DNA from: Psychromonas sp. Urea-02u-13
GTDB lineage: Bacteria; Pseudomonadota; Gammaproteobacteria; Enterobacterales; Psychromonadaceae
DNA length: 64,000 nucleotides
Reading direction: 5' to 3'
Assembly (NCBI RefSeq): GCF_002835995.1
Contig: NZ_PJBZ01000035.1
Location: 1 to 64,000 of the forward strand
The notes beneath the pieces were generated by a model. It was not told the DNA's origin, did no database searches, and saw nothing but the letters and a program-made list of their open reading frames with translations. The stretch's first letter is position 1. The number at the start of each line of letters is the position of its first letter. This document shows, in pieces, positions 17,819-27,596 of this stretch. Both the position numbers and the translations under genes were made by a program.

Positions 17819-19642
17819 TTAAGCTTTAGTTGGGCGTGCAGCACGTTTACGTTCGTTTTCTGTAAGTAGTTTCTTACGGATACGAATGCTTAGTGGTGTT
17901 ACTTCAACTAATTCATCAACATCGATAAACTCAAGCGCTTGCTCAAGAGTAAGAATGATTTCAGGTGAAAGTGTTTGTGCTTCATCAGTACCAGAAGAAC
18001 GTACGTTAGTAAGCTGTTTACCACGAATACAGTTAACTGTTAAATCGTTAGCACGGTTATGAATACCGATGATTTGACCTTCGTATACTTCTGTAGCGTG
18101 ACCTAAGAATAGGCGACCACGATCTTGTAAGAAGAATAAAGAGTAAGTAACCGCTTTACCAGTTTGGTTACAAACTAATACGCCGTTTTGACGCTGACCA
18201 ATTGTACCGCCTTTATGAAGACCGTAATGATCGAAGCTATGGTAAAGAAGACCAGAACCAGAAGTCATTGTCATGAATTCAGTTTGGAAACCAATTAAAC
18301 CACGGCTTGGAATAACGAAGTCTAAACGTACACGACCTTTGCCATCTGGAGTCATGTTAGTTAGTTCAGCTTTACGAATACCAAGTTGTTCCATTACAGA
18401 ACCTTGATTTTGTTCTTCAACATCAATCGTTAGCGTTTCCATCGGCTCATGAAGCTTACCGTCGATAATACGTTCGATAACTTCAGGACGAGATACAGCT
18501 AGCTCGAAACCTTCACGACGCATGTTTTCAATTAGGATGCCTAAATGTAGTTCACCACGACCTGATACTTTAAATTTATCTGGATCGGCAGTTTCTTCTA
18601 CTTTAAGTGCAACGTTATGAACAAGCTCTTTGTTTAGACGGTCAAGAATGTTACGTGAAGTAACAAATTTACCTTCTTTACCACAGAATGGAGAGTTGTT
18701 TACTTGGAACGTCATTGTAACCGTTGGTTCATCAACTGATAACGGTGGTAATGCTTCAACGTTGTTTTGTGCACAGATAGTGTCAGAGATTTTAAGTTCG
18801 CCTAAACCACTAACTGCAATGATGTCGCCTGCTTGCGCAAGTTCAAGATCGTAACGCTCAAGACCTAAGTAACCTAATACTTGGCCAACTTTACCTTTAC
18901 GTTCTTTACCGTCAGAACCAACAACAGTTACTGCTTGGTTAATTTTAACGCTACCACGTGTAACACGACCAACACCGATAACACCTACGTATGAGTTGTG
19001 ATCAAGTTGCGAGATTTGCATTTGGAAATCACCGTCACGATCGCCTTCAGGTGGAGCAACACCATCAACAATAGCTTGGAATAAAGATTCCATGTTTTCA
19101 GTCGGCTCTTCTGATTCAGCGTTAGCCCAACCATTTAGTGCAGAAGCGTAAACAACTTTAAAGTCTAACTGTTCGTCAGTTGCGCCTAAGTTATCAAAAA
19201 GATCAAATACTTGATCCATAACCCATTCAGGACGTGAACCAGGCTTGTCTACTTTGTTGATAACAACAATTGGCTTAAGACCGTGAGCAAATGCTTTTTG
19301 AGTTACGAAACGAGTTTGTGGCATAGGGCCATCTACTGCGTCAACGATCAAACAAACACTATCTACCATAGACATGATACGTTCAACTTCACCACCGAAG
19401 TCAGCATGTCCAGGAGTATCAACGATATTGATATGGTAATCATTCCATTGGATTGCAGTATTCTTTGCAAGAATAGTAATACCGCGCTCTTTCTCTAAAT
19501 CGTTAGAGTCCATTACACGCTCTTCGTTACCGCCGCGTGATTCTAATGTGCCTGACTGCTCTAAAAGTTTATCAACAAGGGTAGTTTTACCGTGGTCAAC
19601 GTGAGCAATGATAGCTATATTTCTTAATTTATCTAACGACAT
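17819..19642 (-). CDS. typA: Ribosome-associated GTPase TypA/BipA
   Basis: 607 aa, standard for TypA. This translational GTPase binds the ribosome and helps 50S assembly at low temperature and under stress. G motifs: AHVDHGKTT (G1), RGITI (G2), DTPGHADF (G3), NKVDKPGSR (G4). The EF-G-like domains and the BipA C-terminus follow ([14 protein letters not shown], then [16 protein letters not shown]). The start is the ATG at 19642, giving [11 protein letters not shown]; a longer in-frame reading to 19696 is unlikely because a TGAGG site sits just before 19642. Confidence 0.97.
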   Translation of the reverse strand: MSLDKLRNIAIIAHVDHGKTTLVDKLLEQSGTLESRGGNEERVMDSNDLEKERGITILAKNTAIQWNDYHINIVDTPGHADFGGEVERIMSMVDSVCLIVDAVDGPMPQTRFVTQKAFAHGLKPIVVINKVDKPGSRPEWVMDQVFDLFDNLGATDEQLDFKVVYASALNGWANAESEEPTENMESLFQAIVDGVAPPEGDRDGDFQMQISQLDHNSYVGVIGVGRVTRGSVKINQAVTVVGSDGKERKGKVGQVLGYLGLERYDLELAQAGDIIAVSGLGELKISDTICAQNNVEALPPLSVDEPTVTMTFQVNNSPFCGKEGKFVTSRNILDRLNKELVHNVALKVEETADPDKFKVSGRGELHLGILIENMRREGFELAVSRPEVIERIIDGKLHEPMETLTIDVEEQNQGSVMEQLGIRKAELTNMTPDGKGRVRLDFVIPSRGLIGFQTEFMTMTSGSGLLYHSFDHYGLHKGGTIGQRQNGVLVCNQTGKAVTYSLFFLQDRGRLFLGHATEVYEGQIIGIHNRANDLTVNCIRGKQLTNVRSSGTDEAQTLSPEIILTLEQALEFIDVDELVEVTPLSIRIRKKLLTENERKRAARPTKA

Positions 19643-19672
19643 GATGTGCCTCAAAAGTAACAATTGAAAAAA

Positions 19673-19724
19673 ATACCAATTAGATAAACTTAACAAGGTT
19701 CTGTACGGTTAATCTAATTGGTAT
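19673..19724. repeat. Inverted repeat ATACCAATTAGAT upstream of typA
   Basis: The arms 19673-19689 and 19708-19724 match over 16 of 17 positions; the outer 13 bases, ATACCAATTAGAT and ATCTAATTGGTAT, are perfect. The loop is 18 nt. It lies 31-82 bp before the typA ATG, in its likely 5' leader. Its termini resemble the 10942-11108 repeat. Confidence 0.7.
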
Positions 19725-19901
19725 ATATAGGTTATCTGGACTGATTTTTGTGCCAGTTATCCAAAGTGCGCACATTGTAACCATAATTTCAAAAATAGAA
19801 AGTTTTAACTACGTCACAATTCGCTTATCTGCCCTATTAATAGGAAAACATAGCAATATTGGTGAACAACTCAGCACTAAGCACCATAAAGATCCATTAA
19901 C

Positions 19902-19916
19902 GCACCAAGATGGTGC
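19902..19916. promoter_or_regulatory. NtrC (NRI) binding site upstream of glnA
   Basis: GCACCAAGATGGTGC is a perfect dyad matching the known NtrC consensus (TGCACCA-N3-TGGTGCA). A further half-site GCACCA lies at 19881-19886, two helical turns upstream. The dyad centre is about 75 bp before the sigma-54 element, typical enhancer spacing. Confidence 0.85.
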
Positions 19917-19979
19917 GGTGATTTAGAAAGATTTAAGTCGTTTTTCAAACAAAGCACGATATAATGGGGCATGATCAAG

Positions 19980-19997
19980 TTGGCATAGTTCTCGCTT
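19980..19997 (+). promoter_or_regulatory. Sigma-54 promoter of glnA
   Basis: TTGGCATAGTTCTCGCTT contains GG at 19982-19983 and GC at 19994-19995, an exact GG-N10-GC spacing, with TTGGCA at the -24 end. It lies about 47 bp before the glnA ATG and downstream of the NtrC dyad. A TATAAT at 19960-19965 could be part of a second, sigma-70 promoter, although no good -35 is visible. Confidence 0.75.
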
Positions 19998-20043
19998 ACT
20001 TGAATGGAAATAAATTCATAATTGGTTAATAGAGGTTTCAAAC

Positions 20044-21462
20044 ATGTCTGTACAAACTGCACAAGACGTTCTTGATCTGATCAAAGAACAGGATGTTAAA
20101 TTCGTTGATTTACGTTTCACTGATACACACGGTAAAGAGCAACACGTTTCTGTACCACACCACCAACTAAATGAAGACTTTTTCGAAGAAGGCAAAATGT
20201 TCGATGGTTCTTCAATTGCTGGTTGGAAGGGTATCCAAGATTCAGACATGGTATTAATGCCAGTTCCTTCAACAGCTGTACTTGACCCGTTCACAGATGA
20301 TGCGACTCTTAACTTGCGTTGTGACGTATTAGAACCTAAAACAATGTTAGGTTACGATCGTGATCCACGTTCTGTTGCTAAACGTGCTGAAGCATACATG
20401 CGTTCAACGGGTGTTGCTGATTATGCTTTATTTGGTCCTGAACCAGAATTCTTCCTATTTGACGACGTTAAATACGGTAACGAAATGCAAGGCGCTTTCT
20501 TCTCTATCGATGCTAAAGAAGCAGCATGGAACTCAGGTACTTCTTATGAAGAAGGCAACACGGGTCACCGTCCTGGTATTAAAGGCGGTTATTTCCCAGT
20601 TGCACCTGTTGATTCAGCGCAAAACATCCGTTCAGCAATGTGTTTAATCATGGAAGAAATGGGCTTAGTAGTAGAAGCGCATCACCATGAAGTAGCAACA
20701 GCTGGCCAAAACGAAATCGCTTGTCGTTTCAACACTATGGTTGAAAAAGCAGATGAACTTCAAATTTACAAATATGTTGTACATAACGTAGCGCACGCAT
20801 ACGGCCAAACAGCAACATTTATGCCTAAACCTCTTGTTGGCGATAACGGTTCTGGTAACCACGTTCACCAATCTCTAGGTAAAGACGGCGTTAACTTGTT
20901 CTCTGGTGATCTGTACGGTGGCATGTCTCAAATGGCACTTTACTACATCGGCGGTATCATCAAGCATGCTAAAGCACTTAACGCATTCACTAATGCTTCA
21001 ACTAACTCGTACAAACGTTTAGTACCGCATTTTGAAGCGCCAGTTATGCTTGCATACTCTGCGGGTAACCGTTCTGCATCAATTCGTATTCCAATCGTAC
21101 CAACAGCTCGCGCTGCACGTATCGAAGTACGTTTCCCAGATCCAACAATGAACCCATACTTAGGCTTTGCAGCAATGCTTATGGCTGGTCTTGACGGTAT
21201 CAAAAACAAAATTGACCCAGGCGAATCTTTAGATAAAGATCTATACGACCTACCTAAAGAAGAAGCTGATGCGATTCCACAAGTTGCAATCTCTTTTGAA
21301 GAAGCACTTGCTTCACTTGACGCTGATCGTGACTTCTTAACAGCCGGTGGCGTATTCTCAAATGAGTCTATCGATGCATACATCACACTTAAAACAGCTG
21401 AATGTGAAGCCGTTTCTCGTGCAACGCATCCTAAAGAATTCGAATTATACTACAGCGTATAA
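20044..21462 (+). CDS. glnA: Glutamine synthetase, type I
   Basis: 472 aa, the GlnA (GSI-beta) length. It makes glutamine from glutamate, ammonia and ATP in the cytosol as a dodecamer. Seen in the sequence: FDGSSIAGW near residue 58, [10 protein letters not shown] (metal-binding Glu), [31 protein letters not shown], and the adenylylation loop DLYDLPKEE near residue 400 with its Tyr present, so the enzyme is probably controlled by GlnE. It is preceded by an NtrC site and a sigma-54 promoter and followed by a terminator, with glnL and glnG downstream, giving the standard nitrogen feedback circuit. Confidence 0.98.
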   Translation: MSVQTAQDVLDLIKEQDVKFVDLRFTDTHGKEQHVSVPHHQLNEDFFEEGKMFDGSSIAGWKGIQDSDMVLMPVPSTAVLDPFTDDATLNLRCDVLEPKTMLGYDRDPRSVAKRAEAYMRSTGVADYALFGPEPEFFLFDDVKYGNEMQGAFFSIDAKEAAWNSGTSYEEGNTGHRPGIKGGYFPVAPVDSAQNIRSAMCLIMEEMGLVVEAHHHEVATAGQNEIACRFNTMVEKADELQIYKYVVHNVAHAYGQTATFMPKPLVGDNGSGNHVHQSLGKDGVNLFSGDLYGGMSQMALYYIGGIIKHAKALNAFTNASTNSYKRLVPHFEAPVMLAYSAGNRSASIRIPIVPTARAARIEVRFPDPTMNPYLGFAAMLMAGLDGIKNKIDPGESLDKDLYDLPKEEADAIPQVAISFEEALASLDADRDFLTAGGVFSNESIDAYITLKTAECEAVSRATHPKEFELYYSV

Positions 21463-21486
21463 TCTAACTTTTTAAAGCGTAACGCT

Positions 21487-21508
21487 TGCTTGAGAATATT
21501 CTCAAGCA
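21487..21508. terminator. Perfect 22-bp palindrome after glnA
   Basis: The core CTTGAGAATATTCTCAAG lies in a perfect palindrome spanning 21487-21508, 25 bp after the glnA stop. There is no unpaired loop in the DNA sense and no T-tract, so it could be an operator-like dyad or an RNA hairpin between glnA and its true terminator at 21594. Confidence 0.5.
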
Positions 21509-21593
21509 CAGCATTCACGCAAAAAAGTTCGATGTATATAAAGCCTATAATTTGAAAACTTTATTAAGATGAATTAATTCATCGGTTTGAGTG

Positions 21594-21621
21594 AAAAAAC
21601 CCGCATCAGTGCGGGTTTTTT
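21594..21621 (+). terminator. Rho-independent terminator of glnA
   Basis: AAAAAACCCGCA pairs with TGCGGGTTTTTT around a TCAG loop, with a T-run. It separates glnA from the glnL-glnG genes, so high-level glnA transcripts would mostly end here. Confidence 0.93.
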
Positions 21622-21680
21622 ATTGCCTAAAGTAACTTCATGACTCACAATTAAAGCTCTTCCGCTTAAGGTCTGACACT

Positions 21681-22223
21681 ATGAAATTATCTCTATTATT
21701 TTTTACTGCGCTTGTTTATTCCTTCTCTCCGTTAGTCCATGCAGCCGATATGAAAATTTATCACTGGGTCGATGAAAATGGAAAAAGCCACTTTTCAGAT
21801 ACCGCCGTACCCGGCACTGAAGAAATAGACGTAAAAAACAATAACCTGTTATCAACAGGGAAAAAAGACAGTGACCAGACAGATGCTATCGCCAGTGAGC
21901 TAAATATTGATGATGAAGATAGCCCGGTTATTACTTACCAAGCCACCATCACTGCCCCAGAAGATGACAAACCGCTACGCAGCAACGATGGCACGATTGA
22001 TATTCATGTTAAAACAGAACCTGAAAAAGAAAATACACACAGATTACAACTCTATTTAGATGGTAAAAAACTCGGTTCACCACAAATTTCTCCTACGATG
22101 CGCGCATTAAATATCGACCGTGGAACACATCAGGTACAAGTTGAGCTGTTAGATGAAGACGGTAAAGTATTAGCAAAAACACAAGTCGTCACCGTGCATT
22201 TACAACGTACAGGAAAAAAATAA
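21681..22223 (+). CDS. Exported DUF4124-domain protein
   Basis: 180 aa. A signal peptide (about 1-21, LLFFTALVYSFSPLVHAAD) precedes a short DUF4124 domain with the family pattern IYHWVDENGKSHFSDTAVPG, then a linker and a C-terminal beta-rich region (RLQLYLDGKKLG, then NIDRGTHQVQVELLDEDGK). The function is unknown; proteins of this type often sit between glnA and glnL in marine gammaproteobacteria. It ends 6 bp before glnL, so it is probably cotranscribed with the regulators. Confidence 0.85.
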   Translation: MKLSLLFFTALVYSFSPLVHAADMKIYHWVDENGKSHFSDTAVPGTEEIDVKNNNLLSTGKKDSDQTDAIASELNIDDEDSPVITYQATITAPEDDKPLRSNDGTIDIHVKTEPEKENTHRLQLYLDGKKLGSPQISPTMRALNIDRGTHQVQVELLDEDGKVLAKTQVVTVHLQRTGKK

Positions 22224-22229
22224 AAAATA

Positions 22230-23300
22230 ATGCTAGAGCACTTACCCACTGACTTTCCGCTGGCTATTATTGAAGAAGCGCACACCGCTTTTGTTATTAT
22301 CGATGAATCACTGAACCTTACCTATGCAAACCCAGCCAGTGAACTATTACTTTCTCAAAGTAGCCAACGCCTGCATCAACAAAGCCTGCAACAACTCGCT
22401 AATTATTATCATTTTAATCCTATTGCTATTGAGCAAGTATTCAAGAATAAAGGTGCATTCAGCGAGAGTGAAATAACACTCTTAGTTGAAACCCAGCCTG
22501 TTTTAATTAGCCTTAGCGCGAGTCACTTGTTATATCAGGAAAATGCTTATGTGATTATTGAGATGCGTGGCATTGAGCAACAACGAAAAATAAGCCAAGT
22601 GCATTACCAAGAGCACCAACAAAAAGCAGCGCAGGATTTAGTGCGTGGTTTAGCCCATGAAATAAAGAACCCATTAGGCGGTTTACGTGGTGCGGCCCAG
22701 TTATTAGAAGGTGAACTACCCTCGCCTGAATTAAAAGAATTCACACAGATAATTATTGAACAAGCAGATAGACTCAGCGCATTAGTTAATCGTCTGTTAG
22801 GGCCACAAAAAATTGGCCAATGGAAAACCGATAACATCCACTCTGTGATAGAAAAAGTACGTAAGCTGGTATGCTTAGACCTGCCTGATTTTATTAACAT
22901 CAAGCTTGATTATGACCCTAGTATTCCTGATTTTGAGATGCAATCAGACCAGCTACAACAAGCATTTTTAAATGTTTTACAGAATGCCGTTCAGGCACTT
23001 ATTCCAGATTTAAAACAAAATGCAGAAATAACACTGCGCACACGTACCGCACATCAAGTCACAATTAATGGTCTACCACAGCGTTTAGCCGTTGAAATAA
23101 AAATTATAGATAATGGATCAGGTATTCCTAATCACCTTAAAGACACTCTTTTTTACCCAATGGTGACAGGAAAAAGTGATGGAACCGGACTTGGCCTATC
23201 AATTGCACAGGAACTGATAAAACAACATCATGGACGCATTGAATGCCACAGCATCGCAGGACATACAGAATTTTCTATCTACTTACCTATGATTTTATAA
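22230..23300 (+). CDS. glnL: Nitrogen regulation sensor kinase NtrB (GlnL)
   Basis: 356 aa, the usual length. A cytosolic histidine kinase/phosphatase that phosphorylates NtrC when nitrogen is low, under PII control. An N-terminal PAS domain (about 10-110) leads to the H-box LAHEIKNPLGGLRGAAQLLE (phospho-acceptor His in HEIKNP) and the ATP-binding HATPase_c domain (NVLQNAVQAL, DNGSGIP, GTGLGLSIAQELI). It lies 15 bp upstream of glnG, the classical kinase-regulator pair. Confidence 0.96.
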   Translation: MLEHLPTDFPLAIIEEAHTAFVIIDESLNLTYANPASELLLSQSSQRLHQQSLQQLANYYHFNPIAIEQVFKNKGAFSESEITLLVETQPVLISLSASHLLYQENAYVIIEMRGIEQQRKISQVHYQEHQQKAAQDLVRGLAHEIKNPLGGLRGAAQLLEGELPSPELKEFTQIIIEQADRLSALVNRLLGPQKIGQWKTDNIHSVIEKVRKLVCLDLPDFINIKLDYDPSIPDFEMQSDQLQQAFLNVLQNAVQALIPDLKQNAEITLRTRTAHQVTINGLPQRLAVEIKIIDNGSGIPNHLKDTLFYPMVTGKSDGTGLGLSIAQELIKQHHGRIECHSIAGHTEFSIYLPMIL

Positions 23301-23315
23301 AGGATACCGCATAAA

Positions 23316-24719
23316 ATGAACGCTACTGCTTGGATCGTTGATGACGATCATGCCATTCGCTGGGTATTAGAACGCACCTTAAAAAGCCACAACATCAACC
23401 ATGCTAGCTTCCCTGACGCCGAGTGCCTATGGGAACAACTGCAAATTGAGCAACCCGAAGTTATTATTTCTGATGTTCGTATGCCCGGCATGGATGGTTT
23501 AGCACTGATGGAAAAAATCCATCAGAAATTCCCCACCCTGCCTATTATCATCATGACTGCACACAGTGATTTAGACAGCGCGGTTAATGCGTACCAAAGT
23601 GGTGCATTCGAATATTTACCTAAACCCTTTGATATTCACGAAGCAACCGCACTTATTCAACGTGCGATTAACCATAGTTTAGAGTTAAAACAAGATAAAA
23701 AACCGATACAACAGCCTATCGACACGCCTGAAATAATTGGTGAAGCACCGGCGATGCAGGAAGTATTCCGTGTTATCGGACGTTTATCGCGTTCTAGCAT
23801 GAGTGTATTAATTAATGGCCAATCGGGTACCGGTAAAGAGCTCGTTGCCCATGCCTTGCACAAACATAGTCCGCGTAAAGCCAATACTTTTATCGCACTG
23901 AATATGGCAGCAATCCCACGCGAACTCATTGAAGCAGAACTTTTTGGCCATGAAAAAGGCGCGTTTACAGGGGCAGCGGCTAATCGCCAAGGTCGCTTTG
24001 AACAAGCCGATGGCGGTACGCTATTTTTAGATGAAATTGGCGATATGCCATTGGATGTACAAACACGTTTATTACGTGTGTTAGCCGATGGACAATTTTA
24101 CCGTGTGGGTGGTCATCAAGGCATTAAAGTGGATGTGCGTATTATTGCAGCCACTCATCAAGATCTTGAAAAGAAAGTACAAGCGGGTGACTTCCGTGAG
24201 GATTTGTTCCATCGTTTAAATGTAATTCGTTTACAGCTACCGGCACTGAAAGAGCGCCGAGAAGATATCAGCCTACTTGCTCAGCACTTCTTGCACAACA
24301 TTGCCAGCGAGCTAAAGGTGGATACCAAACAGCTCACAGACGAAACAAAAGAATACCTTAATCAGCTTCCGTGGCCTGGCAATGTACGCCAGCTAGAAAA
24401 TATTTGTCGTTGGTTAACCGTGATGGCCAGTGGCCAAGAGGTGCACATTAATGATTTACCGCCAGAGCTTAGTGCCCAAGAAACACACAGCGATGATAGT
24501 GAAACACCACTATGGCAAAAGAACTTACAACAGTGGACATTAACCTCATTAAAACAAGGTGAAGAAAATATCCTCAGTGAAGCATTACCTGAATTTGAAA
24601 AGATCATGCTCAAAACTGCCCTGCAATTTACCGAAGGTAAAAAACAGGAAGCCGCAAAACTACTCGGCTGGGGAAGAAATACACTAACCCGTAAGCTCAA
24701 AGAATTTGGCATGGGGTAA
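23316..24719 (+). CDS. glnG: Nitrogen regulator NtrC (GlnG), sigma-54 activator
   Basis: 467 aa. The receiver domain (1-120) has the phosphorylatable Asp in VIISDVRMPGMDG (residue ~54) and the Lys of PKPFD. The AAA+ domain (about 140-375) has the Walker A GQSGTGKEL, the sigma-54 contact loop GAFTGA, and the Walker B LFLDEIGDMP. A Fis-type helix-turn-helix closes the protein (EAAKLLGWGRNTLTRKLKE). It should bind the dyad at 19902-19916 and activate the glnA sigma-54 promoter, closing the loop in this window. Confidence 0.97.
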   Translation: MNATAWIVDDDHAIRWVLERTLKSHNINHASFPDAECLWEQLQIEQPEVIISDVRMPGMDGLALMEKIHQKFPTLPIIIMTAHSDLDSAVNAYQSGAFEYLPKPFDIHEATALIQRAINHSLELKQDKKPIQQPIDTPEIIGEAPAMQEVFRVIGRLSRSSMSVLINGQSGTGKELVAHALHKHSPRKANTFIALNMAAIPRELIEAELFGHEKGAFTGAAANRQGRFEQADGGTLFLDEIGDMPLDVQTRLLRVLADGQFYRVGGHQGIKVDVRIIAATHQDLEKKVQAGDFREDLFHRLNVIRLQLPALKERREDISLLAQHFLHNIASELKVDTKQLTDETKEYLNQLPWPGNVRQLENICRWLTVMASGQEVHINDLPPELSAQETHSDDSETPLWQKNLQQWTLTSLKQGEENILSEALPEFEKIMLKTALQFTEGKKQEAAKLLGWGRNTLTRKLKEFGMG

Positions 24720-24773
24720 AACCACCATTAATGATTAGCGGTTAGTTATCAGTAAAACATATACCGCACCCGC

Positions 24774-25049
24774 TTATTGAGCGGTCACCCGATGGAGTTT
24801 ATACCCAGTTATTCCAGCGTTGGGTTCACTTACATCATGACAATGAAAACATGCTGTATTTTTAGTCGCATAAAGACTCAAGATCAAACTATACATATTC
24901 TTGTCTTTAGCTGGTAAAAAACATGTTGTGCCACTAGATAGTTTAAAATAAATAGGCCCTTCGTTTTCCCATTGTATTATGCAGGAAACCGTTGCATTGT
25001 CAGAAACTTGCCAAGCATTGACTGCCGAACTTAATAGGCAACAGCTCAT
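24774..25049 (-). CDS. Small Cys-rich protein of unknown function, probably exported
   Basis: A 91-aa reading frame convergent with glnG. It has a CFHCHD motif, two other Cys pairs and a short hydrophobic N-terminus ending SAVNA, like the end of a signal peptide. The frame stays open upstream and encodes more hydrophobic residues (LRLFFIIKCAF) but contains no ATG, GTG or TTG start there, so either the start is at 25049 or the gene has lost its start. No family is recognised. It lies 202 bp from the exoprotein gene, transcribed away from it. It could be a chance frame, but the composition is protein-like. Confidence 0.4.
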   Translation of the reverse strand: MSCCLLSSAVNAWQVSDNATVSCIIQWENEGPIYFKLSSGTTCFLPAKDKNMYSLILSLYATKNTACFHCHDVSEPNAGITGYKLHRVTAQ

Positions 25050-25195
25050 AAATGCACATTTAATTATAAAAAAAAGACGTAAGTCACAACAAAAATATAA
25101 ATGCCCACTTTACAGCTTGCTAATCATTTATCCCCAGCTTACTATCCTTGAAAATTAATTATATTTTTCAATGTATTACGCTAAATTTAGCCTTT

Positions 25196-25209
25196 TTGAT
25201 ATTAATCAA
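25196..25209. promoter_or_regulatory. Perfect FNR-type box upstream of the split exoprotein operon
   Basis: TTGATATTAATCAA matches the FNR consensus TTGAT-N4-ATCAA exactly. It is 42 bp before the start codon of the exoprotein gene. A class II activation geometry would put the RNA start too close to the start codon, so repression or a different transcription start is more likely. AT-rich DNA makes a chance match possible. Confidence 0.45.
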
Positions 25210-25251
25210 ACTAGCACTTTCTAAAAACTCAACTAAAAGTAGGGATACAAA

Positions 25252-27579
25252 TTGACTCTGTTTAATAATTTAAAACTCGCCATTATAGTGTTAGCCGTGC
25301 AAATTAATGGGATACACGCCCACACAATTTCTACAGATCAAAAAGGTTTGACGATTGTTAATACAAAACAGCCAAATTCTGAAGGTAATAATGGCATTAT
25401 TATCAATATTGCTCCGCCTTCAACACAAGGTCATTCCACAAACACATTTAATAAATTTACGACGTCTGCCAGTAAATACACACACATTTTCTTAAATAAT
25501 GATAACCGCTTAAATAAAAAATTATCCACTTCCACGCAAGCTGTTAATACCATTATTTTACAAAACACTTCTAGCACGCCGATGTCTTTTTCAACCCTCG
25601 AAGTAATGGGAAAAAAAGCGACTGTTGTTATTTTGAGCCCTTCTGGTATTAATTGTAATGGCTGTGAAATAAAGAATGCTGAACGAGTTGTATTAGCCAC
25701 AGGCACCAAAATTCTTAATAAAACGGGAGATTTGAGCAAAATAAATATCAATAGAGGTACATTTACGTTGACAGGGTTAGGGTTAAAAACTTGGGATGCG
25801 GGCCTTATTGATATCCTAGCAGAGCACGTTGTATTTTCCGGGCCCATCAGCACATTTGCAAAAGCCAGTAAAAAACAGGGTAACCTAGTAATAGACGAAC
25901 TCGGTAACTTAACCATGGCGCAAGGGGACCTACAAGTTATCATTGGTAAAACAAGTTATGACTTGGCGACCTCTCAAGCGAAGGTCAATCAGTTAAACGC
26001 CAACGCAGCTAGCATTAAAGTAAATTCCCCTATTCAAGCAGGTAGCATATCTATTGAGACAATGACGAATTATAAATCCATTTTTCTTAATAGTAACCTG
26101 TCTACTCGAGGCGATTATACCTTTACTAGCAACTACAAGGGCAAGTCACTCATACCAAATGAAAACATAAAAATAAAAAGCCGTGATGGAATTTACCTTC
26201 AAAATGCAAGTATTAACTCACGCGCAAAAGTTAAATTAGACTCACAAGTGTTGTCCATTAGACCCACATATAATTTTAAAAAATTCAGTATAGAAAGTCA
26301 TGACATTGAGCTTGCAACAACAGGCTACTTTCTCAACGAAGGTGCGATCAAGGCAAACAACATTCATGTTTCTGCGCAAGGTGTTTCCAATCAAGGAGGT
26401 GAGTTTTGGGCAACGGATGAGCTTTTTATCGCAGCAGAAAGATCCGAGATTAACAACCATTTTGGCATTCGAAATATCGATGAAGGCTTAATGGTCAGTC
26501 ATAACATTTCCTTAGTCGCTAAAGGCTCAATTGAAAATGGTCAGCGAACAGCATACTCATGTTATCGAAATCAGCCTCGTCATGGCGGTAACCGAACTTA
26601 TTCTGTAGGGTCAACTATTATCGGTATTGAAACACAGCTAAAAGGCACTTGTAAAAAATATGGTTATCACTCTGCCCGATCAAAATGGCACATTAGCAAA
26701 ACACATAACCCACTGGCAGCCACCATTGTTGCAACTAATCTGCTTATCGATACCAAAGCGCAATTTGTGAACAGTAATCCCTACATAAAATATCGCCCTA
26801 ATTATAAAGCACCTACCGTAGATATGCTTATTTATCATTCTGACCATGCAACGGTTTCCGCTGAAAGCTCAATGCAAATTAGCGCAACGCGCATTAATAA
26901 TCAATCGGGCGTATTAGAAGTTTTGAATGGGGATTTAACACTCGATGTGAGCAAAAACGGAGTGATTTTTAATGGCCGTTATCATATGCATGCCAAAACT
27001 CATACATCAAAATCAGCACCTTATCCTGTTTATGGGCCTTCTACATATAATAAAGAAAAATGTATAGATGCCAATGCTGAACTTGACTCGTACGATGACG
27101 AAGACCCTAGCCTTTACAGTCAGCTAGTACGCGATGAAAAAAGATACTGCTATCACACAAAGCCATACCTGCATGATGCAGTGGATACAAATCACACACA
27201 ATATATTGCAGCGCTGTCACCAGTAAGTCGAATTCTGGTTGGTGGTAACTTACGTATGACGGCAAAAGAAGTCATGAATGAAGCAAGCAATATTGAAGTT
27301 TGGGGTAATATGCAAGGTAGCGTAACCGATGCTTATAATAAAGGCTTAAAACTAAACCACACCCTAATGGTTAAAGCGACCACCAAACATGTACGACATT
27401 ACTGTTCAAAGCGAGTGTTGAGTATGTGCGTAAAACGGAAAACAGACCGATGGACGACCAGCTCTGAAAAGCTAGTCCGAAATGGAGCACATAAAGAATT
27501 CCCCTCGTTATACCATGCCAATCGAATAGAGTCAGGCGTAAACGGTGGTAAGTTTGAACTTATTGATCATACATTTTAA
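25252..27579 (+). CDS. TpsA-type exoprotein part 1: secretion (TPS) domain protein of a split FHA/CdiA-like system
   Basis: 775 aa, TTG start with an AGGGA site 8 nt upstream. A signal peptide (about 1-24, ending IHA) is followed by a filamentous-hemagglutinin N-terminal secretion domain (about 30-260). Its hallmark is VILSPSGINCNGCEIKNAERVVLATG in outline (NCNGC plus ERVVLATG), comparable to the NPNGI...C-x-x-C block that docks on TpsB outer-membrane transporters. The rest is beta-helix-like with repeated G/N-rich strands and about ten Cys in the C-terminal 250 residues (for example HYCSKRV and LSMCVKR). It ends where a normal FhaB/CdiA continues for thousands of residues. The next protein, 17 bp later, carries the missing part. 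No TpsB gene is in the window. Confidence 0.85.
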   Translation: MTLFNNLKLAIIVLAVQINGIHAHTISTDQKGLTIVNTKQPNSEGNNGIIINIAPPSTQGHSTNTFNKFTTSASKYTHIFLNNDNRLNKKLSTSTQAVNTIILQNTSSTPMSFSTLEVMGKKATVVILSPSGINCNGCEIKNAERVVLATGTKILNKTGDLSKININRGTFTLTGLGLKTWDAGLIDILAEHVVFSGPISTFAKASKKQGNLVIDELGNLTMAQGDLQVIIGKTSYDLATSQAKVNQLNANAASIKVNSPIQAGSISIETMTNYKSIFLNSNLSTRGDYTFTSNYKGKSLIPNENIKIKSRDGIYLQNASINSRAKVKLDSQVLSIRPTYNFKKFSIESHDIELATTGYFLNEGAIKANNIHVSAQGVSNQGGEFWATDELFIAAERSEINNHFGIRNIDEGLMVSHNISLVAKGSIENGQRTAYSCYRNQPRHGGNRTYSVGSTIIGIETQLKGTCKKYGYHSARSKWHISKTHNPLAATIVATNLLIDTKAQFVNSNPYIKYRPNYKAPTVDMLIYHSDHATVSAESSMQISATRINNQSGVLEVLNGDLTLDVSKNGVIFNGRYHMHAKTHTSKSAPYPVYGPSTYNKEKCIDANAELDSYDDEDPSLYSQLVRDEKRYCYHTKPYLHDAVDTNHTQYIAALSPVSRILVGGNLRMTAKEVMNEASNIEVWGNMQGSVTDAYNKGLKLNHTLMVKATTKHVRHYCSKRVLSMCVKRKTDRWTTSSEKLVRNGAHKEFPSLYHANRIESGVNGGKFELIDHTF

Positions 27580-27596
27580 GCACGGAAGCATTAATA

